NCBI RefSeq assembly: GCF_000798815.1
Contig: NZ_JTLD01000004.1
Coordinates: 186,001 to 250,000 of the forward strand
Origin: Alistipes sp. ZOR0009
GTDB taxonomy: Bacteria; Bacteroidota; Bacteroidia; Bacteroidales; ZOR0009
Direction: 5' to 3'
Length of the DNA: 64,000 nt
Shown here: positions 24,676 to 33,491 of the stretch, in pieces
How the letters are laid out: every line of letters starts with the position of its first letter
Position numbering within the stretch: the stretch's first letter is position 1
Translations under genes and position numbers: made by a program
The notes under the pieces: generated by a model
What the model was told of the DNA's origin: nothing
The model's database searches: none
What the model saw: only the letters and a program-made list of their open reading frames with translations

Positions 24676-24710
24676 CTCTCCTCACGCCACCTAGCACGAG
24701 GAGAGTTTTT
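24676..24710 (+). terminator. Intrinsic terminator after pdxA
   Basis: CTCTCCTC and GAGGAGAG form an 8-bp stem with a 14-base loop followed by TTTTTCTTTTT. Confidence 0.85.
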
Positions 24711-24738
24711 CTTTTTCATACAGCCATCACCCACCTTT

Positions 24739-25359
24739 TTAGCATTCCGTCACCTGCATGCTAAATGCCTTACGCAAAGCATCGCGTCCACGAGGAGTAC
24801 AGATACCTCTAAGAAATAGGAATAGCAGCTCCATGAATTGAGCCTTATATTCTTCAAAGCTATCAAACCTACAGTTGGCGGTAAATACCTGCTGCAGCTG
24901 AAAAACGAAGTAGTGGCTCAGCAGGGCAATGTTCGTATCATCCTCAAAAAGATGCTCCCTAATCCCCTTTGCAAAGCAGCATTCAACAATCTCTGCCACC
25001 TCCTCCTTTCGACGAATAAAGGCACCTTCTAAGGACGGAGAGACGTTGGCAGACGTAGAAATCCGAAGAATATAGGAATACTCGTTGGCAAACGACAGCA
25101 CGCTCCCGGCTATCGCCCTCAAAGCCTCAACTGGCGAAGGATACATCAAATGAATTAGCCGTACCTCCTCCATCTTCTGCTTTAACAGATGATCTACAAC
25201 GCTCTCTATCATCTGCTGCTTACTCTCGAAGTAGTTGTAAAGAGTTTTCTTTGTTACCCCCAGCTGATAGGCCAACTCGTCTACCTTAACTGTGGTGTTT
25301 CCTTGTGCAATAAAGAATTCTGCAATCTTTTGCGTATAGTAAAGTTTCTTCGACCGCAT
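24739..25359 (-). CDS. TetR family transcriptional regulator (first of two)
   Basis: A 206-residue regulator. The helix-turn-helix is at about residues 22-45 (TTVKVDELAYQLGVTKKTLYNYFESKQQMIE), with a helical ligand-binding domain after it. It lies downstream of the efflux operon on the same strand, separated by a 12-bp hairpin (25395-25423), so it is probably made separately or by read-through. Its C-terminus has a cysteine-containing tail. Its target is unknown; it does not obviously own the operators near 30.9 kb, which flank the other TetR gene. Confidence 0.88.
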   Translation of the reverse strand: MRSKKLYYTQKIAEFFIAQGNTTVKVDELAYQLGVTKKTLYNYFESKQQMIESVVDHLLKQKMEEVRLIHLMYPSPVEALRAIAGSVLSFANEYSYILRISTSANVSPSLEGAFIRRKEEVAEIVECCFAKGIREHLFEDDTNIALLSHYFVFQLQQVFTANCRFDSFEEYKAQFMELLFLFLRGICTPRGRDALRKAFSMQVTEC

Positions 25360-25394
25360 AGCTATACTCCCTTATATTTTCTAGAGATAAAGGA

Positions 25395-25423
25395 GGCTAC
25401 GGTGCTGGATGAGCACCGTAGCC
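25395..25423 (-). terminator. Strong terminator hairpin after the RND-TolC gene
   Basis: GGCTACGGTGCT and AGCACCGTAGCC form a perfect 12-bp stem with a 5-base loop. On the minus strand TCCTTTATCT follows, so termination may be only partial. Confidence 0.75.
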
Positions 25424-25428
25424 GTTCC

Positions 25429-28400
25429 TTACTTCGTGTATATACCAAATGCCTGATTGTATTTAGCAACAACCACCCTGTGGTTGCACAGCTTTTCCGA
25501 AAGCCCATCCTGACACTCCTGCAGCAATGCCTGTGCCTCCAGCAAATCCGAAATGGCAATAATACCCGCCTTATAGTTGTCGTTAGATATCCTAAAGTTT
25601 TCGGTAGCCTGCTTAACCATATTCTGAGAAAGCTCTATCTGGCTTACGCTTTCGGTTACGGCATTCTCCGATTGGCTCATTTGTAGATCCAGCTTCTCGG
25701 CGGTTTCGTCAAGCTGCATTTGGATACGCTGCACCTTAAACTGCTGCTGTTTAATCTTACGCGAACCACCCCACCAATCGCTAATAGGAATACTTAATGT
25801 GGCCAATGCAAAAGCCTGCTTCATGCTGCTGTTGTTTACATCTATGTAGTTCCATTGGGCAGATAGCGCTAGCTGCGGAAGGTATTCCCCCCAAACAAGC
25901 TTCTTCTGCAGCTTTTCGGCCTGCAGCATCTTACCCACCAGCTGGTATTCCATCCTATTTTGGGTTGCCTGCTGCTTTCCAATCGGCTGAGGCTTACCGG
26001 GCTCTCCCTCTATTTGATAAGAGAGAGAGATATCCGTAGAGGTAGGTAAGCCTATATGCTGGCTAAGCGCCATTTTGCTTAGTTTTATTGCATTCTGCAG
26101 CTTAAGCCGATTCATCTTCAGCTCGTTTTGCTTAATCTGAACCTTTAGCAAATCGTTACGCTGCACCAAACCAGCCTTACACATGTTGCTTACATCGCGA
26201 GCAAGCGTATCCAGAAATCCCTGGTAGCGATCTACCGTTTTCATTTTCTCCTGCAGCGAAATAATGGTCCAGAAGAGCTCCTCCGTATGCACCATCACCT
26301 CGGTTGTACTCAGCTCAAGCTTCTTTTGGCTTACCTCCTTACCCAATGACGCCAACCTATTGCCATTCACAATACGTCCACCGGCATATATTGGCTGTGT
26401 TGCGCTAACGATGGCCATACTTGCCTTATCTAAAAGGTTAAAGCCGGGAATATAGGTAAACTGGGTAGGATGCGCCAAGTTGGCCGGATTTCCATCGTAC
26501 ACGGGTAGGTTTAACGCTGGCGTTTTTATAAGGTAATCGGTAGCTCTTAACGCGGTAAGATTTGCCTTTACAACCGGAAAGTAGCTGGTAAAAGCCCCCT
26601 TCCTCTGCTCCTCCGATTCCAACACCTCCTGCTGAGCCTGCAGCAAGGCTTTGCTGTTGCTTAACGCTATAGCCTTACAGGAGTCTAACGTCAAAAGACG
26701 GGAGGGGGATGCTGGCTTTACCTGAGCATTACCAGCAGCAGGTAGCAGCATCAGAAAGGCTATAATACCAATGCCTGCTGTTGCCATCTCTCTGCCTCCT
26801 TTTGTATTCGATTCCTTGCGGTAGGCCAACCAGTATAGCACCGGCAGCACAAATAGCGTTAGCACCATCGAAATCATCAAACCAAAGCAAATAACCGTAC
26901 CCAATGGTCCCCATAGCGGCGATCGGCTAACGATCATCGAAATTACACCAACCGATGCGGCGGCGGAGGTTAAAAAGATTGGGCGCATACGTCGTTTGCC
27001 TGCAGCAAGCGATGCCTCATATATCGAAAGGCCATTCTTTTCAACCAGCTCGTGGGCGTAGTCTACCAGTATTATCCCGTTACGTACAACAATACCACAA
27101 AGGCTGGTAACTCCCATAAAGGCTGTCATCCCAAAAGGAAACTGCATTACGTACAGCCCAATTGCAGCACCAGGCAACCCAAGTAGCATGGTACTCATTA
27201 TAAGTAGCGACAGCTTAATCTTCTTAAACTGAAAGAGAAGTATAAAGAATATGATGAGCACGCTTACCATAAGGGCAATGGCCATCGGAATGTAGGTTTC
27301 GATTTGCGACTCCAGCTCGCCTCCGTACGAAATGGTAACGTTAGGAGTCTTAAGGTTATCGATTTGAGGCTTCAACACCGAGAACACCTCCGATGGCACC
27401 ATTTCTGGGGATACATCCACCTGAACGGTAAGCGTTCTTACTCCATTACGTCGTACGATGGTACCTTCGGTCCACTCGGGCGTTAGCTTGGTAAAGGAGC
27501 GCAACGGAATTCCCGACATTGTGGCAGGAGAGGTTATATACTCGTCCTGAAGCGTCTTTATGCTCTTAGGGGCGTTGCTATCCTTGTAGAGCTTTACAGC
27601 CACGGGATAGTCGTTCTCCCAAATGGTTGTCAGCGGAAGCCCATTGAGCGATGCCAGCAGCGATGTAGCCACCAACCCCTTCGAATATCCCATTCTGTTG
27701 GCCTTATCCTTATCCATCTCGACACGGATATTCTGCTGATACTGATCCCAATCTGTCCTAACCCAATCGATATGCTGTGTTTTAGCCAGAATTGCGTTTA
27801 CCTGCTTTTCGGCAGCACGCAAATCGGAGATGGAATCGCCCGAAAGGCGTATTTCGATAGGCGCCTTGGTTGCCAACAGCGATAGAATCTTAAACTTGAC
27901 GTGCGCATTGGGGTAGGCATTCATCAGCTTAGAGGAGTAGTCGTTAAATATCTCCTTGGTAGCCTCGTTTGAGGTCGTATTCACCAGTATTTGCCCGTAG
28001 TTATGCGAGGGCATATTAGGCGCATATACCGTATGGAATCGAGGCGAGCTGGTACCAATAAAGCAGGTTACGTTGGTTACCCGGCTATCCCTCTTCAGCA
28101 CCTTCTCCACGCTATCAATCACCTGGCTGGTTCCCTCCAGCGCCGTGCCTGTTGGCAGATAAACCTCTATTGCCAGCTGGTTACGATCCATCTCGGGAAA
28201 AAGCTGCTGCTTTACCTGACTAAACAGCAGGAACGATAGCAGCACAGAGGCAACACCCAGCGAAATGGTAATCTTAGGATGCCTAAACGCCTTCTCCAAC
28301 GACTTATCAAAGAAACCCTGAAGCCTATCCAAAAAGCTCTTTCCCTCCTTCTCCTTTTTGCTGGTTCCAGCCTCTACATCGTGGTGCAGCAGCCCCTTTT

Positions 28401-29892
28401 TAATGAAGTGAAAGTTAAGGTAGGGCACAATAAATAGTGCCACAAGGATGGACACGAAAAGGGCAATGGCAATAGTATAAGGAAACGAGAATACAAACTC
28501 GCCAGAGACGCCCGGAAGGAAAATATCCAACGGAAAGTAGGCCGAAATGATAGCCAGCGTTGCCGCAATGATTGGCACCACCAGCTCTCTTGCGCTTTTA
28601 ATGGCGGCCTTCCACGGATTCATTCCATGATCCAGTTTCTCCACATGGTTGTCTATAACAACAATGGAGTTATCAACAATCATCCCTAGCACCACAATTA
28701 GGGCGGCCAACGTTACGGTGTTAAGCTCAAAGCCCAGAAAATATAGAATGCCAAGGGTTATAAGAACCGAGATAGGAACCGTAATCCCAGCCACCGAGGC
28801 AACCCTTAGGGGCAGCAGCAGCATGGTTACAAATATTACGGAGATGATGGCAATGCCAAACTCCCCTAGGAAGTGCGAGATCGACTCGTCGACATACTTC
28901 GGAAGTTCAGAGATCTTCTCGACCGCCACATCCTTAGAGGTGTACGAGCCAAACTTATCTATTGCCTTATCGACATCCTTACCAAACTGAACGATGTTAT
29001 TGCCGGGCTGCATCTCCAACGATAGCAGAATGGTCTTCTTCCCATTCTGACGAATGTAGCTGTCCGGATCTTCGTACTTGCGCTCTAGGGTGGCAATATC
29101 CCTTAGCCTAACAACATTCCCGGCTGGATCGGAGTAGATAATCTGCTCGTAGAGCTCCTTCTCCGACTCGAAGTTGGCAGGGAAATGCACCGTAAGATCA
29201 TTCTTACCATCCTTTAAAACCCCTGCGCTATTCACCATGCCGTTTGACTGGTACGACGATAGCAGCGATAGCGATTTAATATGGTATTCGTTCAGCTTCT
29301 CGGGGCGAACCTTTACATGTATCTGCTCCTTCTGAATGCCGTAGTGCTTTATCTTAGATACTGATGGTATTTTCCGGCACTCGGCCTCCAGGCGCTTTAG
29401 ATCCTGCTCCAGCTCCTTGTACGACTTCTTGTCGGACGAGAGGGTAATAAGCAGCGCAGCCGTATCGCCAAAGTCGTTGTTGGCAACAAGCGCCAGCACC
29501 CCCGACGGCAGCGACGAGGCCTTAAGCTCGTTTAGCCCGTGGCGTAGCTTAGACCAAAACCTATCGGCATCCTTCACATCGTCATTCAGCTCGACAAATA
29601 TGTACATTACCCCATCGCGCGATAGCGAGTAGGTTTTAGCCTTCTTTACCTCCTTGTAGCCAAAAATGTAGTTCTCCACCTCGCGGGTAAGCTGCTCCTC
29701 CACCTCGGCCGAGGTTGCCCCAGGATAGATACCTACCACCAGCCCCTGGCGGATGGTAAACTCTGGAAACTCGTTACGCGGCATCTCCTTTAACGCCCAA
29801 GCTCCAATAAGTAGCAGAAGCGCAGCCAGCGTAAACACGATGTTGCGGTATTTCATGGCGGCCTCTATCAGGCCAATTCGTCTATTGCTCAT
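25429..29892 (-). CDS. Fused RND efflux permease and TolC-type outer-membrane channel
   Basis: One open frame of 1487 residues. Residues 1-1035 are an RND permease: first membrane helix at about 15-32, first periplasmic loop with GIYPGATSAEVEEQLT, transmembrane block with VVLGMIVDNSIVVIDNHVEKL (the proton-relay site reads D-N, as in many family members), second loop, and the last block ending VLPVLYWLAYRKES. Residues 1036-1487 are a complete TolC-like protein starting with its own signal-like stretch (MATAGIGIIAFLMLLPAAGNAQ) and the usual LTLDSCKAIALSNSKAL and DLLEAQ. At the join, AAAGGAGG lies 7 bases before that ATG. The adaptor gene is one base upstream. Confidence 0.9.
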   Translation of the reverse strand: MSNRRIGLIEAAMKYRNIVFTLAALLLLIGAWALKEMPRNEFPEFTIRQGLVVGIYPGATSAEVEEQLTREVENYIFGYKEVKKAKTYSLSRDGVMYIFVELNDDVKDADRFWSKLRHGLNELKASSLPSGVLALVANNDFGDTAALLITLSSDKKSYKELEQDLKRLEAECRKIPSVSKIKHYGIQKEQIHVKVRPEKLNEYHIKSLSLLSSYQSNGMVNSAGVLKDGKNDLTVHFPANFESEKELYEQIIYSDPAGNVVRLRDIATLERKYEDPDSYIRQNGKKTILLSLEMQPGNNIVQFGKDVDKAIDKFGSYTSKDVAVEKISELPKYVDESISHFLGEFGIAIISVIFVTMLLLPLRVASVAGITVPISVLITLGILYFLGFELNTVTLAALIVVLGMIVDNSIVVIDNHVEKLDHGMNPWKAAIKSARELVVPIIAATLAIISAYFPLDIFLPGVSGEFVFSFPYTIAIALFVSILVALFIVPYLNFHFIKKGLLHHDVEAGTSKKEKEGKSFLDRLQGFFDKSLEKAFRHPKITISLGVASVLLSFLLFSQVKQQLFPEMDRNQLAIEVYLPTGTALEGTSQVIDSVEKVLKRDSRVTNVTCFIGTSSPRFHTVYAPNMPSHNYGQILVNTTSNEATKEIFNDYSSKLMNAYPNAHVKFKILSLLATKAPIEIRLSGDSISDLRAAEKQVNAILAKTQHIDWVRTDWDQYQQNIRVEMDKDKANRMGYSKGLVATSLLASLNGLPLTTIWENDYPVAVKLYKDSNAPKSIKTLQDEYITSPATMSGIPLRSFTKLTPEWTEGTIVRRNGVRTLTVQVDVSPEMVPSEVFSVLKPQIDNLKTPNVTISYGGELESQIETYIPMAIALMVSVLIIFFILLFQFKKIKLSLLIMSTMLLGLPGAAIGLYVMQFPFGMTAFMGVTSLCGIVVRNGIILVDYAHELVEKNGLSIYEASLAAGKRRMRPIFLTSAAASVGVISMIVSRSPLWGPLGTVICFGLMISMVLTLFVLPVLYWLAYRKESNTKGGREMATAGIGIIAFLMLLPAAGNAQVKPASPSRLLTLDSCKAIALSNSKALLQAQQEVLESEEQRKGAFTSYFPVVKANLTALRATDYLIKTPALNLPVYDGNPANLAHPTQFTYIPGFNLLDKASMAIVSATQPIYAGGRIVNGNRLASLGKEVSQKKLELSTTEVMVHTEELFWTIISLQEKMKTVDRYQGFLDTLARDVSNMCKAGLVQRNDLLKVQIKQNELKMNRLKLQNAIKLSKMALSQHIGLPTSTDISLSYQIEGEPGKPQPIGKQQATQNRMEYQLVGKMLQAEKLQKKLVWGEYLPQLALSAQWNYIDVNNSSMKQAFALATLSIPISDWWGGSRKIKQQQFKVQRIQMQLDETAEKLDLQMSQSENAVTESVSQIELSQNMVKQATENFRISNDNYKAGIIAISDLLEAQALLQECQDGLSEKLCNHRVVVAKYNQAFGIYTK
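26788..26802 (-). promoter_or_regulatory. Internal Shine-Dalgarno at the RND/TolC join
   Basis: On the minus strand AAAGGAGG is followed by seven bases and then ATG at 26787, in frame with the long protein. Such a strong ribosome site is uncommon among the genes here. It suggests that the TolC part can be started on its own, so that both a fusion and a free channel may be made. Confidence 0.7.
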
Positions 29893-29893
29893 G

Positions 29894-30919
29894 CTAGTAA
29901 ACTATTTGGGCGTTATCTACCAGCTTATCCCTACCCTCGGTAACCACCAGCGAGCTGGCCGCTAATCCCGATAGGATTATAATGCCATTTTCGTCATACG
30001 TCCCAGTCTTTACGAGCTGCTTCTTTACCCTCTTCGATGCACCATCAACCACATAAACAAAGCTGGCGCCGCTAGCATCCCTATCCACCGCCTGGTAGGG
30101 GGCAACCATCGCCTTAATCTGCGTTGTAGGATGTATAAACACGTCGCAAACCATACCCGGCTTCATTTCGAGCTGCGGATTAGCAGCCTCCACCTTTACC
30201 TCGTAGGTACGCGATATCTGGTCGGCAACCACCCCGATGTTGGTTACAACTCCATCAAACTTTTTATCGTTTAGGGCCGAGATGCTAAACGTAGCCTTCA
30301 TCCCCTTACGCATCTTGCCAATCTCATTCTCGGGCACCGAAATCTTTACCTGAATTCGCTCTATCTTGACAATCTCTAGCGGATTAAACGACGAGGTGGT
30401 GTGCTGTCCGGGCTCTATGTTCCTGCGGCCAATAATTCCCGCAACGGGGGCGCGTAGGTACGACTTCGAAAGGTTCGACTTCGAGAGCTCCATTTGCGAC
30501 TCCGCCTGTCGGAGGTTAGTTTCCATCTCCACCCACTTTATTTCGGGGAGGCTTCCCTTGTCGTACACGCTCTTTAGCCTGTCGTAGGCATCCTTTGCCT
30601 GACGGTACTTGGCTACGGCCGCGTTGTACATCGACTCGTTGTCGCTCTTATCTACGCTGGCAAGCAGCTGCCCCTTCCTTACGGCATCGCCCTCCTGTAC
30701 CAGCACCTGAGTTACAATCCCCATCGACTGAAAGGTTAACGGAATGGATTGCTGCGGCTCTACAGTCCCGCTGTAGCGCAAATCCTGATTTACCATTACC
30801 TCCTTAACGCTAGCCACGTTAACCCTAATTCCCTGTTCTTCGCCCTTCGTGCTGCTAGATTTGTGGCTACAACCTGCTAGCACAAACACGGCAACGGTAG
30901 CAATAACTAGTAATCTCAT
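29894..30919 (-). CDS. RND efflux periplasmic adaptor lipoprotein (HlyD/MFP)
   Basis: A 341-residue membrane-fusion protein that links the inner-membrane permease and the outer-membrane channel. The lipobox is VFVLAGCSHKSS, so it is a lipoprotein. The lipoyl half-motifs (QEGDAVRKGQLLASVDKSD and YLRAPVAGIIGRRNIEPGQ) flank a coiled-coil hairpin, then beta-barrel and membrane-proximal domains follow. It stops one base before the permease start and is therefore co-transcribed with it. Two TetR-type operators lie just upstream, which argues that the neighbouring TetR represses it. Confidence 0.92.
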   Translation of the reverse strand: MRLLVIATVAVFVLAGCSHKSSSTKGEEQGIRVNVASVKEVMVNQDLRYSGTVEPQQSIPLTFQSMGIVTQVLVQEGDAVRKGQLLASVDKSDNESMYNAAVAKYRQAKDAYDRLKSVYDKGSLPEIKWVEMETNLRQAESQMELSKSNLSKSYLRAPVAGIIGRRNIEPGQHTTSSFNPLEIVKIERIQVKISVPENEIGKMRKGMKATFSISALNDKKFDGVVTNIGVVADQISRTYEVKVEAANPQLEMKPGMVCDVFIHPTTQIKAMVAPYQAVDRDASGASFVYVVDGASKRVKKQLVKTGTYDENGIIILSGLAASSLVVTEGRDKLVDNAQIVY

Positions 30920-30934
30920 AAAACCTGCCTTTAA

Positions 30935-30952
30935 ATACTAAACGTTTGGTAT
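30935..30952. promoter_or_regulatory. TetR operator O1 (adaptor gene)
   Basis: ATACTAAACGTTTGGTAT is an 18-base near-perfect palindrome, 16 bases upstream of the adaptor start. It shares the pattern ATAC(T/C)nAnCGnnnGGTAT with O2 and O3. Confidence 0.75.
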
Positions 30953-30970
30953 GTGTTATTCCTCAAAAAA

Positions 30971-30988
30971 ATACCGACCGAACGGTAT
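30971..30988. promoter_or_regulatory. TetR operator O2 (adaptor gene)
   Basis: ATACCGACCGAACGGTAT has perfect ATACCG/CGGTAT arms. Its centre is 36 bases from that of O1, in the gap between the TetR and adaptor genes. Confidence 0.75.
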
Positions 30989-31028
30989 GCAACGCTATCT
31001 AAAAAACGTCGTACGCAATTGTACAACG

Positions 31029-31622
31029 CTACTCCTTCTTTAGCAACCTGTAGTACTCCCAAATTTGCTGCTTCAGCATGTTAAACGCCTCGTCGGTATC
31101 CTGCGTGCTCATCACCAGGTTACCGGCAAAGCCCATAAATACGGTGGTAAACATGTAGGCCGTAACCGAAACGCTGATATCATCTCGAATCTCCCCGCGC
31201 TCTATCGAATTTTTTAAAACAAGCTCCGTCTTAGCGGTCTCTTCCTTTACGTACTTCTCCTTATCATCCAAGAAACCCTTGTAGTGCCTCGAAGCATCGA
31301 TAATAAAGGATATGTAGTTAAGAGGCGTAAACTGCGGGCTGTAGTTCATGTAGGTATCGATAAGGGTACGCATCTCCTGGATGTTACTTTCTAAAAAGTC
31401 GCTAAAGGAGATGGTTGCCAAATCGCAGCTTGCCACCGGCAGCACCAAGTGCTTCTCCACAACGCTTCTAAACAAATCCTCCTTGCTGGCAAAATGGTGG
31501 TACAGCGCCCCCTTGGTCATCCCTATAGCCTTGCTGATATCGCTAATGGAAACAGCCTCGTAGCTATGGGCCAAAAACAGGTCGTAACACTTATCAACTA
31601 TGTACTCTTTGGTATCACTCAT
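31029..31622 (-). CDS. TetR family regulator of the efflux operon (second TetR)
   Basis: A 197-residue TetR protein. The N-terminal domain has the typical DISKAIGMTKGALYHHFASKEDLF helix-turn-helix and a helical C-terminal effector domain. It heads the efflux locus: TetR, adaptor, RND-TolC, all on the minus strand. An operator-like palindrome (O3) lies immediately before its start and two more before the adaptor, so it very likely represses itself and the pump, as AcrR/QacR-type regulators do. The inducing compound is unknown. Confidence 0.93.
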   Translation of the reverse strand: MSDTKEYIVDKCYDLFLAHSYEAVSISDISKAIGMTKGALYHHFASKEDLFRSVVEKHLVLPVASCDLATISFSDFLESNIQEMRTLIDTYMNYSPQFTPLNYISFIIDASRHYKGFLDDKEKYVKEETAKTELVLKNSIERGEIRDDISVSVTAYMFTTVFMGFAGNLVMSTQDTDEAFNMLKQQIWEYYRLLKKE

Positions 31623-31628
31623 CTAAAA

Positions 31629-31646
31629 ATACTGAACGATTGGTAT
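31629..31646. promoter_or_regulatory. TetR operator O3 (autoregulation)
   Basis: ATACTGAACGATTGGTAT matches O1 at 15 of 18 positions and begins 7 bases upstream of the TetR start codon. Confidence 0.75.
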
Positions 31647-31877
31647 GCAAATGTAGGAGATATTTTGATAGCATGCAAAAAAGGAGCAATAAGGTGTACA
31701 CGAAAGTACAGAAAGGTAGAAGAGTGGCCCCTCCTGCTGCTTGCTTACGCTAGCATCATGATAAAATAGTAAAAAATAAGGATAAGACGCTGCTGAAGAC
31801 TATGAGTAAGAAATGGAGGAGCTAGCAATAGCAAGTGGGACCTGAATTATTGATGGAAGAGAACAAAGCGGTTCGTA

Positions 31878-32129
31878 GCAGTAAGCATTGCGCTCAACGC
31901 AGTAGCTATTGTTATTGAAGCAGTAGCTATTGTGCTTAATACAGTAGCTATTGTGCTTGATGAAGTACTAATTGTGCTCAATGCAGTAGTAGCAACTGTC
32001 AGCACAATGGTAATTGTGCTTAATGCAGTACGCTTTGTGTTAGCTGCAGCAATAATTGTGCAGAATTCAGTGGCTGTTATGCTTGAGGCAGCGGCAGCTG
32101 TGCTGAGTGCAGTATCAACTATGCATAAA
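31878..32129. repeat. Degenerate 21-bp tandem repeat array B (12 units)
   Basis: Units start at 31878, 31899, 31920, 31941, 31962, 31983, 32004, 32025, 32046, 32067, 32088 and 32109, each 21 bases. The commonest form is GCAGTAGCTATTGTGCTTAA plus one base. Conservation is highest for GCAGTA and (A/T)TTGTGCTT and decays toward the end. The plus strand is open and would encode heptapeptides of the type AVAIVLN, but the only upstream start is a GTG inside the array. No spacer sequences are present. Confidence 0.9.
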
Positions 32130-32222
32130 GAGAAAGCGGAAGTGACGCTTTAGGCAACCTCCGCTACTATTGTAGATGGTATGATGCGCATCCCCCATTT
32201 AGGGAGATTCTTTGTCCGTCGC

Positions 32223-32969
32223 TTAGGGCTTTATGGTTTTAAACTTGATGGATGCAATGCGCTTATACTCGGGACTTGCAGCCCCAAAGGCCGATTTTAC
32301 GTAGGTCTTTGCGGTAATGGCCAAATCGACCAACCCGGTGTTGGGCGCATAAAGCTCCGTGTTACGCGCTGTACGGGCACCATAGAGGGCACAGGATGCG
32401 GTGTTGCACTCGCTGTTGAGCGCGCGAAGCTCGGCAGCAAAGGCTTTGAGCGATACAATCTTTAGCTCCTCCTCGTTGGGATTATACTCGGGCGTACTGG
32501 CCAGCGCCTCAACGTAGCGGTCGAGGTTGTCGGTTAGGCTATCGTAGCTGCGCTGCGATACAGATACGGTTACGGCCTTCGCCTCGGGGTTGGCCGCAGC
32601 GGCCTTCCTGGCGGCAGCCTTGGTCGATGCGGCGCGCGTACCATAAATTTTTCGCGCAATGGCAGCCATAGCAGCATCGGTATTTTGGGTAGATGTGGAG
32701 GAGCGCAGCGAGTTGAGCGCGCGGGTAACGATGGAGTTGAGCGGCTTAAAGGCATTTTCGCGCCTGTTGCTTACGTTGGAGTACAGAACGGAGGCCGAGC
32801 TAACCGCATTGATGGACGCGCGAGCCGAGGTTTCCTTTGCCTTTAACGCCGTTACCAGTAAAAAAGGGTTGGAGGGATTGTACTTAGCGCCAAACGAAAT
32901 GATGTCTGCTATTAGCACACCAAAGTTGTCGACATTTTTGGCGTTGCCTGTCTCTGAAGTACTAGCCAT
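32223..32969 (-). CDS. Ala/Ser-rich helical protein of unknown function
   Basis: A 248-residue protein beginning MASTSETGNAKNVDNFGVLI. It is rich in Ala, Ser, Asn and Thr with predicted helices throughout (KAKETSARASINAVSSASVL, AAARKAAAANPEAKAVTVSV). There is no signal peptide, cysteine motif or catalytic signature. Several such proteins occur in Bacteroidota, but I cannot name a family. The codon use matches the core genes rather than the AT-rich island that follows. It lies between array B and the island. Confidence 0.6.
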   Translation of the reverse strand: MASTSETGNAKNVDNFGVLIADIISFGAKYNPSNPFLLVTALKAKETSARASINAVSSASVLYSNVSNRRENAFKPLNSIVTRALNSLRSSTSTQNTDAAMAAIARKIYGTRAASTKAAARKAAAANPEAKAVTVSVSQRSYDSLTDNLDRYVEALASTPEYNPNEEELKIVSLKAFAAELRALNSECNTASCALYGARTARNTELYAPNTGLVDLAITAKTYVKSAFGAASPEYKRIASIKFKTIKP

Positions 32970-33491
32970 AGCGTGATTTATTAGGGTTAAAACATTCGCT
33001 GTTAGAATGATTTAAATTTACAAAATTCCATACAACATTTAACATCCTCTGTTATGCTCTTTCTATTCTCTATATCTTAAAACATACTTCGTCAGGAATT
33101 GGATGTTGCAAAACATATATTTGAATAGTCTTATTTTTGATAAAAAATAACAATAAGTACAAATAAGCGCTAATTTAGTAGCCATCATTTAAATCGAATT
33201 ATACACTACAGATACTTAAATTAGGCCTTTCAAGTTGAACCGTCTTCGAAGTGTGGTAGAACTTCTATTTAGATGAATGCAAGGATATCCATTCCTACAT
33301 TATTCCATAGTCTCTTTCTACATTTGCCAAAACTAGATGTATAGAACTAGAGTTACGAAGACGAGTAGGTTAAGAAAAACAATACTCAGAAATTCATGTT
33401 CACACAAGAATGAGACCTTGAATTATAAAGAAATGAAATTACAACACCACAAAACACTAACTTACATTTACTTTTACTAAAAACAACAAAA
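32970..33491. other. AT-rich intergenic boundary of the island
   Basis: No gene is supported in these 522 bases. Base composition falls to clearly AT-rich from about 33000 and stays so to about 36100. I found no insertion sequence end, tRNA or att-like repeat at this edge. Confidence 0.5.
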
